Positions 20,690-31,900 of a DNA stretch of 64,000 bases are shown here, piece by piece. Made by a program: the position numbers and the translations under genes. How positions within the stretch are numbered: position 1 is the stretch's first letter; every line of letters begins with the position of its first letter. The notes beneath the pieces were generated by a model. That model had not been told where the DNA came from and ran no database searches. It saw only the letters and a program-made list of their open reading frames with translations. The stretch is from Diospyros lotus (Eukaryota; Streptophyta; Magnoliopsida; Ericales; Ebenaceae): the NCBI RefSeq assembly GCF_014633365.1, contig NC_068349.1, forward strand, positions 11,334,753-11,398,752, read 5' to 3'.

Positions 20690-22388
20690 TGTTGTTTTAC
20701 TTTTATATACTTAGTTTTGATGATAAAAATAATATTTTATTTAATCCCTAAGTTATGAATTAAGGTTGTAGTTTTCAACATAAATCAATTTCAATATCAA
20801 GTATTATTTTGTGAGAATGAAAACCAAATGAATTTCAATTATCGAGAATTCAAAGTCATATTTTTCTAAGTCTGAAAGGTTAGAGCACCTTATAAGGAGA
20901 CATATATGAAAATGTTTTAGTTTTAAAAAATTAACTCCCGATAATTCAATAGTTGACATTCATTAGTGATAAAATGATTTTTAACGAATTTTTCAAGAAA
21001 TAGAAAGTGTATATCTTAGAGGTGGTAAAATCGTAAAATCTTAAGTTCCTACTAAATCCAAATTCTACTTTTTTATTCTTATAGATTTTAATTTTTTTGA
21101 TATTTTTATTGAATCCAAATGGAGGGTACTTTCTTATTTACATTTATGTATTAAAGTAAATGGAAGGTAAATATGTGGTGATGTTTTGTATTAATCAAGT
21201 GTGCTTCTACATGTTATCTGTTAAGTTTCAGATTTTCAAGAAGATAGTCGACTATGTTGTTTAGTGCTGTCGACTATGCTCGTTTAATCTGTCGACTATA
21301 TATGGCTTCTGTCGACTATATTTCATTATGTCGACTATTGTGTAAGGATAGTCGACTATGCTATTTCATCTATCGACTATGTTTGTACATGATATTCAAA
21401 ATTTTCTTTGTAATTTTTGATCTGTCGACTATGTAAAAGAATCTGTCGACTATGTAAAATGATCTGTTGACTATGAGAAGTTTTGGTTGAAAAATAGTTG
21501 ACTATGCTTTCTCATCTGTCAACTATGCCTAGTTTTATTTGAAGAAATAGTCGACTAACTCATTTGATCTGTCGACTATGTGTTTCACAGAAACTTACAA
21601 CAGCTAGTTTTTCAATCTCCAATGGCTAGTTTCTCATTCTCTAACGGTCACAAACGGCTTTATTTCTCTTCAATCTTGTGGGAAGCTTATAAATACAAGT
21701 CATGGATGATCAAGAGCAGGCTAATGGACGGGAACAAATTGATTTGAGCTTACATTTTATATTCGTTTGTATTTACAGTGTTCTGTGCTTTCACTGTTAT
21801 ACTTTTCTCTCCAAGGCTTCATTCTATTATTGTTAATACATTCATTTAAGCCTTGTTTAATCTTGAGAGACATTGTAACTAAGAGATTCATCTCTTAGAT
21901 TCTCTCACATTCTATATTTCTTATGCTTCCTAGCTTGTGTAGCTAGAGGGCCCATTTTGAGTGGGAGGTTTTGTATTTTCTAATTAGGTGCTAGAGGGCT
22001 TGCTTGTATAAGTAAGAGGTTGTAATTCCTAGTCTTGAACTAAAGGACATACTTGGTTTAAGTAGGGGGTTTTAGTGGATTGTTTGCAAAATCCTTAGTG
22101 AGGAGCTAAGGTAGTGGATTAGGGTTGGGTTAAGCCGAACCACTATAAATCCTTGTGTTTCTTGTGCTTGTGCTCTTTGATCTATTTATCTTTCCAAGCA
22201 TTTCGTTTTTCCTCACTTGGTTCACATATTTATTTTTTGTAAACTTTCATCTGTCACTTTTATATACTTCACGTTTTATTTCATAAAACCTCAATTTGTG
22301 TTAAAAAGCTTTTCAAGTTCAATTAAGTTTTTAAAATAACCAATTTACCCCCCTCTTGGTGTGTGCCATAGCACCTCCCGTTCTAACA
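20690..22388 (+). mobile_element. Solo LTR of a SIRE/Maximus-like copia element
   Basis: 1,699 bp with ends TGTTG...CTAACA and an exact 5-bp duplication AGAAT at 20685-20689 and 22389-22393. The end region 'accccctcttggtgtgtgcc' just before the terminus is typical of SIRE/Maximus LTRs, as is the large size. It contains a GTCGACTAT motif array at 21247-21580. No internal region or second LTR remains. Confidence 0.75.
21247..21580. repeat. Interspersed GTCGACTAT motif array inside the solo LTR
   Basis: About 14 occurrences of GTCGACTAT or one-mismatch variants (gttgactat, gtcaactat, atcgactat) separated by 10-30 bp of varied sequence. Each unit contains the palindrome GTCGAC. Confidence 0.85.
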
Positions 22389-22519
22389 AGAATTTTTAAA
22401 GTCTCCATAGTTATCTCGAGTTATAATTCATCTCTAATTGTCTCTTTAATTTCTATCACAAATGGCCATGGACCTAAGAAATAATTATGGGTTTACCAAA
22501 ATAATACATAAAGGATCGT

Positions 22520-23048
22520 GTTATTTGTACAAAATAGGGTTTACAGAACCCTTTACAGGCGTGATTTATCGCGATTTTTTTCACCCATTCTCTCTCTCTT
22601 TCCCTTCCCACCTCACCTTTGTTTGCTCTCGCCACTGCAACCTCACCACCTCGCCGTTATCGCCTCTGTGCCTCTTGCCGCCTCTCACCCTCGCATGCTC
22701 TCACCGTCGTCTCGCCTCCTCTCGTCGTTGTAACCTCATCGCCTTGTCGTCTCTCACCGCTTGCCTCACCTCCACCACCTTGCCGCCTCACCTCCTCACC
22801 GCTGCATCCTCAAACAACCGGCAACCACCCAAACTAACCGAGAATGCAGCTAGCGGTGGCAGTCAGCAAGCGATGAGAGGGAGGCGGGCAAGAGAGAAAC
22901 AGAGGAAAGAGATAGAGTTTTGGGTGAGGCAAGAGAGACAAAAGAAAAGAGAAAGTTTTAGGTGAGTTTGTGTTATTTATTATAGAGGCAAATGGGTCAT
23001 TTCATCAATCTGTAAACCATTATGTAACATTCTTTCTGTACAAACAAC
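22520..23048. mobile_element. Inverted-repeat DNA element with C-rich core
   Basis: The left end gttatttgtacaaaatag and the reverse complement of the right end (gttgtttgtacagaaaga) match over about 38 bp with mismatches. The core 22600-22830 is strikingly C-rich and reads open in more than one frame without any recognisable domain. The other copy of the host copia LTR lacks this DNA at the matching place (near 18995), which supports insertion. No clear target duplication. Confidence 0.55.
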
Positions 23049-23049
23049 A

Positions 23050-23641
23050 TTGGCCCCGTTTGTTGCAGCTTAATTAAAGAAATTATAGTTTCTAATTTCT
23101 TAGATTATAGCTTTTAAAACTTAGAATAAGTTGTGAATTTGTTTGTTACAACTTCTCAAAAGTTGTAGTTAAACAGTTGTGGTGTTTGATATCATAAGCT
23201 GTAAAATAACTTATTTTTGTATAATTGTCCATAATACCCTTAATAGTTATAGAATGATAATTTAAAAATTAATTAGTGTATATGTATAAGTTTCAAGTGT
23301 TATAAAAAAATTATTTAGTGTATAGAGAAAAAAGGAGATAGCGAGAGAGAATAAGAGATCTGAAAATGGAGATGGCAGTGGAGAAGAGAGACCCTTGATT
23401 GCGTGGATAGAAGAGTAATTCTTTATTAAAAACAGAGGCAAAATTGTCACAAAAATGTAACTGTTTAATCAAAAGTTGTAGAACCTAGGGTACCCCAGCT
23501 TTGAAAAAGTCAGCTTCTACCTTCTAAAAGCTAGTATAAACTATAAACTAAAATTCTACAAGTTAAAACAAACACTACATATCCACTTTTTTTAAACTAA
23601 AAACTAAAACTTATAACTTTTAAGCTGTAACAAATAAGCCC
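23050..23641. mobile_element. Tourist-like (PIF/Harbinger) MITE
   Basis: The left terminus ggccccgtttgttgcagctta and the reverse complement of the right terminus (gggcttatttgttacagctt) are near-identical, and both inner arms continue with inverted 'aaactataa / ttatagttt' sequence. The terminal G-rich GTTTGTT..CAGC pattern is common in Tourist-like elements. About 590 bp, non-coding. It abuts the preceding element. Confidence 0.6.
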
Positions 23642-23699
23642 ATTATCCATACGTAAATCATCATCCTATTAACTCATATAAAGAAAAAACACAACAATA

Positions 23700-25160
23700 T
23701 TCATCTACTTCTCTAACAAAAGTTTTCCGTTGTTGTGGGTCAATTGTTTGTTATTATTATTTTTTTGTTTTTGCTCTTTCGGTGTTATAATATTACCTTA
23801 TTCAGGTGTTTGAATGTAACTTGGTTTGTTGTGTCTCCTTCATTATGTTTTTAAGGGTTATTTTTTACCTCGGATTGGTAATTCTTTTTCTCCTTTGTTA
23901 TAATTACCTTTTATCAAAAAAGTTAAACAGCTTTTTTTAAATCTCTCCTCTTCAACATATATTTCAATTTTTTAGATTAAAAATTAATTTTTGTAATTTT
24001 AATTTTTAGACATATTTTTTAATTTTTTAGAAAATAAAAATTAGAGAGAAAAACTTAAAAAATATTTTCAATAACTAGAGGTTGTACGATGGGTATCATC
24101 ACCAACGAAGCTACGAACTTGGTGAAGATTTCAATCCAAAGTAGTGATTTGAGTTCCAAGTCATGCTTTTTCCCTAGCTTAATAGCCTGAATGGTTGGTA
24201 CAATTTGTTGGGCCGTGTGCGTCAGTGTAGGTGTACTTGTTAGATTTATTATTTGTTATTTATAAAAATTTAAATAGCCACACTTAATTTCTTGAATTAA
24301 ATTTGAGACTTTTTATTTGCTCCAAGAGTCACAACTTTTAATGCGTTTTATGATTTTAATTCATTGTTGTATTGATTTTGTAGCCCTTGAAAGCCCCTGG
24401 TGCAACTATAAAAGGCTGGTCAAGTTTCATTCTTCATCATTCAAGCATTCAGCATTCTCTAGTTCCCTCTTGTGTTCATTTTTATCTCAGAGAGTAAGTA
24501 TTCCTTTATTGAGTTCTGTCAGTTCCAATATTTGAGGCCGTCGTTCTGTTAGAGAGACCATTTTATCCTACTTAAGCTTTTGCCATAGTTTGCCGGCTAC
24601 CAGTTGTAGGGTGATCTTGCTTTCAGACAGTGCTAAGACGCGACTCGGTCTATTGTGTCCCTCCGATACGGCTGTTTCAGTTGCCATCAACCTCGTCTTA
24701 TCACCGGTTTGCAGTCCCTTGATCTTAAAATTGTTGCTAATATTTATTTATAATATTGAGAGAGTGCTTGTGCAGTTTTAATAATTACATTAAATATTAT
24801 TACAATTTAGGGGTTAATGAGTTATTGCTTTATTTGTAATAAATATATTCTGTAATTATGACATACCTAGCCATAAATTCAACACAATTTTCCTGGTTCC
24901 TATGTGCCAAGTGCGTTTGCCATTATCCATAAATAAAGAAAAACTAAATTCACGATGATTTTTCTAATTTTAATTCTTTGATTTAGATCTTTTTAAAATT
25001 TAAAATTAACTTAATTAAATCTTCAATTTTTTAAAAATTGGTCACAACACTATCCTTTTTACCCCTCAACTTTGGGTTTTTATTCAAATACCCTTGAATT
25101 TGTATGTTTTGTCAAATCAATCCTTAAAATTTAACAGAAAGATCAAAATTGATTTGGTAA
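23700..25160. other. Spacer with a possible decayed LTR
   Basis: Mostly AT-rich. Bases about 24100-24900 resemble an LTR with a promoter: a TATA-like 'ctataaaagg' at about 24407 followed by a leader-like stretch. I found no second copy or target duplication, so the call stays tentative. No gene. Confidence 0.3.
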
Positions 25161-25167
25161 AAAACTT

Positions 25168-25667
25168 GCGTTCTCTATATTTTTTAATTTTTAATTTTAA
25201 ATTTATTTTTAGTTTTCTGTTTTAGTAGTCTATTTTTAGAAAATTGAAAACGGGTTTTTTTTGTCATTTTGAAAAATTATTTCTCAAAACGAAAAATTAG
25301 AAAACGCGTTCTCTTCGAAATTTTGAAAATATTTTTTAATAATATTTTATTTAATAAATTTAATTATTTAATAAATTAAAAATATTTAATGTTAATATAT
25401 TATTAAAAATATATATACATTTTAAAGTTAATGGATTTTGTAATATTTTTTCCCATTACAATAATAAAATGTGAATAAATAAATGTGTTTTGAGTTTAGA
25501 GTTTGTTTTAGATGAAAACATTCAAAACAACTTTTCATTATTTTGAGTTTCTTTATAAATTTTTTTTTGTTTTCAAAAATACATTTTTAAAAATAGTAAA
25601 GAGAACACTTTTTATTATTTTAGAAAATCTAAAACTAAAAATGACTTGAAAACAACAAAGAGAACGC
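25168..25667. mobile_element. AT-rich MITE with GCGTTCTCT termini
   Basis: Starts GCGTTCTCT and ends AGAGAACGC, 500 bp apart, with loosely inverted AT-rich arms between. No target duplication is clear. Non-coding. Confidence 0.5.
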
Positions 25668-25839
25668 TGCTTAAAAGTGCAAAGGGTGTTATAGTTAATT
25701 TTAGAAAGTTTAGAAATCTAATTAGATTAATTTAAAAAATGAACATGTTACTTGTACATCAAGAACTACACCTTAGTCTATACACACATGCAAATGACTA
25801 CAATACTCATCGCGCCTCACCGCCTTATACTGTTTCATA

Positions 25840-26775
25840 GAGTGTTTAAAAAAATCGGTGCATTGCGGAAACCGACTAAATCGAACCGATCAATTTTTTT
25901 TTTTTTGTGGTTGGAAATGGTTTGAAGACTCCAAATTTCGCGGTTCGCGATTTGAACAGTAAATTGTTCAGTTTTAAACTGAATCACCCAAAAACTAATA
26001 AAAAAATTAAAAAAAATATTATAAAAGCACCGAACACAAACAACCCCGTGGAATAATTGTTATCTCAAACCGGACCGCTTCTACAACAGAAATATTATGC
26101 AATAAGAAGCAAGCAATAGAATCCGTTGCCAGTGGACAAACTTCAGCAATTTCAAATGCACGTGCTTTTCAAAGGGGAAATGAATATAGTATTCAGTCAG
26201 TAACTAATCGTCTGTTTGGATCTGAAACTGTGAAGACAATTGATCATGTTGATAGAGGCATTCATGTTGCTGGTACTGGAAATCCAAATTTCGAAAGAAA
26301 ATATTATTGGGGTCAATTTGGAAGCAATTCCTCATCAATAGGTTTATCAATGTCTCACGCAATGGAAGATCCCTCGTCAAATCTCAATTATGGTGGGATT
26401 GGAAATGTTAAAGTCAATAGAGTTGGGGACTCCGTAAATGGTATGTTCTTGTCAATGGGCAATTCTTGCAGAATGGGAGATAACAATACTGATTCAACAG
26501 CCACTGCATCTAATATGTTGATAGAATTATTGCTAAATAGTTGAATAAGTTATAACAATGTTGTGGTATGTTTTGTTTATTTATAACATATTGAATGTTG
26601 TATGTTGAAATGTTGAATATGTTATTTTCAAATCGTATCAATTCAGACTACAAATGCGGTGCGATTTGACCACACTTAAATCAGACCGTGATCTAATTTG
26701 GTTGAAAAATCGCACTAGCAGTTTGGTGTGTTGAAAATGGTTTAGACCGGTCAAATCACACAAAACACACCCTTA
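25840..26775. mobile_element. Possible hAT-like element carrying a gene fragment
   Basis: The left part (from about 25842, gagtgtttaaaaaaatcgg) and the right part (ending about 26771 with acaaaacacaccc) have hAT-like terminal character, and both flanks contain 'aaccgg/ccggtc' words typical of such elements. The terminal match is short and no 8-bp duplication is seen. An open reading fragment sits in the middle. Confidence 0.3.
26041..26544 (+). pseudogene. Gene fragment of unknown family
   Basis: One frame stays open from before 26041 to the stop at 26544; the first ATG is at 26230 and gives 104 aa. Composition (Ser, Asn, Gly, balanced codons) is protein-like and unlike the AT-rich surroundings. 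Words include GQTSAISNARAFQRGNEYS, VDRGIHVAGTGNPNFERKYY and a C-terminus ending MLIELLLNS. I do not recognise the family. It lacks an obvious start context and neighbours that would complete it, so I treat it as a captured or retrocopied C-terminal fragment. Confidence 0.45.
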
Positions 26776-26779
26776 TTGC

Positions 26780-28380
26780 TTCACCACCTTGGATGAAGAA
26801 CATTTTAATCATGCGTCTCATCGTCTTGAGTGAGAGATATTTTTATTATTTTAATAATATTATATAGCTCAAGAAATATAAATAACATTTTTCTTTTAAA
26901 AACATTCAAGTCAAATAGCTAAAGTTAAGGGTATATGATCAAATGATCCGTAAAGATATTTATGTTCCTGAACCAAATTCATTTTCAAATTAAAATTAAG
27001 AAGGAATTTTAAGATAGTGATGTCAAACGGCTAAATCGACCCTACTCAGTCCGAGTTTAATCATAGCCTTTAAAGAGAGGTCAAGCTAAACCTAGCTTAT
27101 CCATAGGATAGATCAAGCCTAAACCCAACCTATCAGCACAAAATAAAATCCGACTCAATAGTCATATAAGCCAGTTAGGCTTATGGGTCAAGTTGGTTTC
27201 AGACTCAAGCTTGCAAGCCTAAACAAGTCCTGTCCAACAAAAACTTGTCAGGTCAACTTAGTTTTATAAATAATTTTAAAATTTATGTTTATTTTTTAAT
27301 AGATATAAAAATATTTTTAAAATACAAATTTCAATTTTAACACAAAAATTTAAGAACTTAGAAGTTAGTAGTTAAAAAGTTAAAAGTTTGAAAATTAAAA
27401 CTTTTATATTTTAATAATTATAAAATATTAAAATATAATTATAATTTTTATATTTATATTTAGGGTTGTATTGCCGCGACCATACTATGTGTGTATATAT
27501 ATATTTATATGTATGTGTCTTGTTGTATATATATATATATGTATGTATTTGTGTGTGCATGTATGTATATAGTGTGAGAGAGAAAGAGAAATATAAGGCG
27601 ATAGCCAACGAGGAGAGATGATCGGAGGAAAGAGTTGGTTGTGGGGATAAAACATATATTTTAAAATTATTAAAAAATTTAATATGACGTAGGTTATGAA
27701 GAGTAATTCTTCGAACTGCGATGAGAATTTTCCTAACGATAATCAATACATATTTATTTTATTTTATAAAAATATATTTCAATTTAATCACAATCGATCT
27801 TGATTTGACCTCCAAATCGTGAAACTTTCACCTATCGATCCAATTTTCAAAATATTGTCAAAAGTTGAACATGCTATTTTATAATTTTTTAAAATTCTGA
27901 ATCTAATAATCTAGTTATATTATCAAAGCCCGCCCTTAATATAGAAAATATTTTATTTTTTTTCTCTATTCATATAGTCTTTTCTTTTCATCTTTCTTTC
28001 TTTTAATTTTTTCGACTTTTTTTTCTCCTATTGATTTCTCGAAAGCATATAATTCAAATTTATTTATGGTTTCAAAAGTTACATATTCTTTTTAATGAGT
28101 TATAATAATTATAAGTTATAAAATTTTTAATATTATATTTAAAATTTTCATCTCACAATTAAATATAACTTTATAGCCATATGTATTAAGTAAAAAAATT
28201 TATAATCAATAATACTTTATCTTTAAAGCCCCCAAATACCACGGCAATGACTTATTTCACTAAAAAATAATAATATTTTAGATGATGTGAGCTCCTCTGT
28301 TTGGAGCAGAAGAGGGTGTATGTGCGATATTTCTTAAATCAAGGTGTTTAAATGAAAATAGCTATTGTTGTGAGGCTCTA
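26780..28380. other. Spacer upstream of the MIP1/DUF547 gene
   Basis: AT-rich and non-coding. Contains a microsatellite-rich stretch at 27475-27600 (TA, TATG and GA types). The last few hundred bases should hold the promoter of the gene that follows, but I see no distinct TATA box. Confidence 0.5.
27475..27600. repeat. Compound microsatellite (TA/TATG/GA)
   Basis: Runs of tatata, tgtatg and a terminal gagagaaagag. Simple-sequence DNA; open frames across it are artefacts. Confidence 0.8.
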
Positions 28381-28447
28381 AGCGTCATTAACACAAAGAA
28401 CTGCGAGTACGGCCATGGCCTTCGTCTTCTGCAGTTCTACGAGCTTG

Positions 28448-28472
28448 GAGAGAGAGAGAGAGAGAGAGAGAG
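28448..28472 (+). repeat. (GA)n microsatellite in the presumed 5' UTR
   Basis: About twelve GA units just before the MIP1/DUF547 coding region. GA/CT runs are common in plant 5' leaders. Confidence 0.85.
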
Positions 28473-28929
28473 TTGTTGGCTTTGCAGTAACTCATCTCAT
28501 TGAATGCTTCCAACGACGCAAAAGTGACAGAATTCAATTCCTGGCAGCGAACCTGGTCCCCCTTTTCTTGAGGCAAGTGCGATTCCAAATTCAACTTCAC
28601 TCTTCACTGCAATTCCCTCCGTCTAAATCCTCCATTTCAATTTTTATGAATCAATCACTCACTTTAATGCAAACTCATTATTAACTGTCTCTATTGACCC
28701 TCCCTTGGTCAAATTCATGCATTTTTTCTGATACCTTTCAGCCTCCCCCTGCATAAATTTCTGGTTCCGCCCCTGGCGTGTAATCTCTGTTCGACACCAT
28801 CCATTCGCGTTACGTTCTGTTTGTTTGCGAATGTGATTTGTGTAAACTAAGTGTGTCGTGTTGTAGAAGATTGTGCGATCTTTCAACCTCCTTTAGACAT
28901 TGAAAGAAAGAAACGAAAGTTCTGATTTG

Positions 28930-31900
28930 ATGGATGGTTTCGCAGTAGATGCAGGCGAGAATGAAGAGGCAGCTGGGAGAGAAGGAAATGGAGGTTCTCG
29001 GAAAGGTTCACATGTCCGTGCCAAACACAGGCGGTGTAAAAGGTGCATTTCTCTTATATACTTATATATCTATATGTACATACATACATATTTGTATGTA
29101 TACAAATATTGTCTTGGAGTGGCTAATCACTTTGTTTTCTTTTTTTCTTTCCGTTAAGCCCTTTACTTGTTTGCTTGTTTTATGTAATCTTGCCTCAACC
29201 AAAGACCTTAGGTTTACTAGGGAATTGGATTCATTCTTCTAGCCCTGAAATTTTACGGCCAGAGTGTTAATAATTAGAAAAAGAGAAGCAGAGATACTTG
29301 TGGTAACACAGAGTCACAGAAGGTACTTCATATGTATGAATGAGGGAAGACTCGCCATAAAAATTAACAAGATTCTGAGAGCTACCTATAAAATATAAGG
29401 AGCACTTTGACCCAAATTAATAAGGATTCTGAAAGCTGAATTTTCTGTTATGAAACGTCTGGAGGCTTGTTATTCTATACCTGAGTTACTTTGGCGGCGC
29501 ATTGTATTGGTGAATGATAAAATGGGAACTTCGCTTGATTATTTGCTATTTTCCGACATTATTGGTCAACTTCCCAGGTAGTTTCTCAATGATAATACGG
29601 GAGCCGAACTCACTTCTTGTCTTGCCACCGAAATAAAAATAAATAATAAATAAAACTGAAGGTATAGTTAGTAAATAAAGTTTTTGAGTTTTTGTTTGTC
29701 GATAATTTGGGATATGGGAACAAAACAGGAAGTGATTAAGTGCTAAAGTAGGTGTGTATTAGAATCATAACTCTGGCAAGCCATTTTATAAAATTGTGCC
29801 CAAATAAGTTAGTCCATAAGGAAAATGATGTATTCCTGAAATTTATGCCCATGGGTTTTCTCAATTTAGACATTTTCATTCTTATCATTCTCTGGTGATC
29901 CATTCTGAAAGCTTGTAAATTGAAGATAATAGCTTATCTTTACTGGAAATCTTTCCTACATTAAGCTCTAATACAAAAAGAAGATAAAAGCATTTCCTCT
30001 TTGAATATTGACCATTTTTTTTTCTCCAGCACACTTCATTGTATAATAGAGGTCTTTCAAACAACTTTCGCAATCCAAGTAAAATTACGATCTTTGCTTT
30101 TACAGTGCTACTGACAGGAACTTGGATAGAGGTGCAGTTTCACCGTCAGTAAAGAATGACTTCAACGAATCATCTGTAATGGCATCAACCTTACTAAATA
30201 TCATTGGTTTATCTTTTGTATACTGTTATTTATGGAAGATTTTGATGTTACTTATACTGTTATTTATGAATAAGATAAATTGGTCCATTTCCAACTAACT
30301 TCATGTCCAGCAGGAATTGCCACCTTCCAGAAGGACTTGTAGAGCAAGGAGTCCCCTTCATGAATACTCCATCAACACTGACAATGATACTACATCAATT
30401 CATCGGACCTCTTTGGAGAAAGATGTAAGCTTGGACCACTTCCCTATGATCAAATTAAGATGCTTATTTCATTCCTATTCAAGTTCCTTCAAACTTCATG
30501 CTTGAAGTAGTGGCTGGATGTTCCATTGTTGAGTATTCTTGAATCCTTTTTGTTTTCTTCCATGGCCCCTTTCAGTGAATAAATTATGTGTAAATGCATG
30601 GCTTCAATCATATCTTTAAGCTATCTAGTACAGTTTGACCTCATCCAGTGTCTAGTACAAATGCCACTATTTTTTCTTTGGCATATTTAAGTTTCTTTTC
30701 GGTCCTATACAGTATCCTGAATCATTTCTTACAGTCTCTGAATGCAATAGCAATAGAAGCATACAAAATTATCCCATCTATTCATGAATTCCTATCCTGA
30801 ATAATTTCTTACAGTGTCTGAATACAATTGTAATAGAAGCGTGCAAAATTATCCCATCTATTCATAAATTCCCCTCAAGCATATAATGCAGATACTGTAA
30901 AGACTAACAAGCTTTGGGTGGGAAGAGAAAATTCCACATTCTCAAAAAGGACCTTTTAAAAATTGAATGCTGCTTTTTGCCCGACAGATTGCATGTAGAT
31001 AGAGAACATTCCTTGAATGTTCTTGCCTGCAATAATGAAACACCAATCTTCTTCAGCATATTTTCATATACTGAATTTCACTTGTGGCATTAATCTGCAT
31101 TTATTTGTATCAGCTTCCTCTTTTCATAATCTACACATCAACTCTTTTGACATGTAAAGTTCTGATTTGCAGATTGAGAAGCTGCAATTGCGCTTACAGG
31201 AAGAGAAATCTATGCGGACAATGCTTGAGAGGGCAATGGGCCGAGCTTCAAGTACTTTATCTCCTGGACACAGACATTTTGCTGCACAGGTAACTTGATT
31301 TAGAGAACTCAATTTTGAACATTTTCTGCAAAAAAATTATCTTATTTAAAGCAATTCCTGGAGAAGTGTTGTAATGACTTGCTAACAACCATATTAATTA
31401 TTTATGCTTGTTATATTTTGCATTGTGGTCCTACTGTTTCCAGTTTTGAACTACTATTGTGAGCTTAATGAAAGTAACCTGGTTCATTGTAGACAAGAGA
31501 ATTGATAGAGGAGATTGAGCTCCTTGAGGAAGAGGTTGCAAATCGTGAGCAGCATGTTCTCTCCCTCTATAGAAGCATTTTTGAACAATGTGTTAGTAGG
31601 CCTCCTTCTGAACAAAGTTCTGTGATGGCTTCACCGGCTCATGTAAAGAATGAACCTAGGAAACACCCAAGTATAATTTCAAGCACTTTTTGTTCTTCAA
31701 AAAACTTCCCTCTACGACCTTTCCAAGCTCTGGCTTCTATAAACGACTCAGGCAAAAGAAACTTGCCATTGCAGTCTAAGACAAGACATGCTCTGTTGCT
31801 TAGTGGCAAAACCAACATTCAAGTTGAGAAAGTTCGGCCAAACCATGTTAAGGTAGGATACATCGTCCTAAACATTCATCTTTTTTGAAATTGAGGTATA

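Larger units (their letters stand above)
17658..23696 (-). mobile_element. Old, internally deleted Ty1/copia element with nested insertions
   Basis: Bases 17658-19055 and 19826-23696 are two diverged copies of the same LTR once their insertions are removed (about 566 and 549 bp). Shared landmarks include aaaaga.ag/aaatgatat...aataaagac near 17670 and 19840, caaaactaacttcca near 17790 and 20480, ttccaattcaaatt near 18800 and 20620, and gaaataattat near 18980 and 22478. Between them, on the minus strand, is a copia RNase H remnant. After the 3' LTR start the minus strand reads ggcgatt then TGTTAG, a usual copia polypurine/LTR junction. Flanks ATAAT (17653-17657) and ATATT (23697-23701) match at 4 of 5. 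Gag, protease, integrase and most of RT are gone. Confidence 0.65.

Noticed and set aside
21247..21580. Regularly recurring 9-bp motif that could suggest a CRISPR array
   Set aside because: The motif is far too short, the spacing is irregular, the genome is a plant, and the array lies inside a solo LTR with its own target duplication.
22462..22965. 167-aa ORF
   Set aside because: It crosses the border of an inverted-repeat element and is a composition artefact of its C-rich core.
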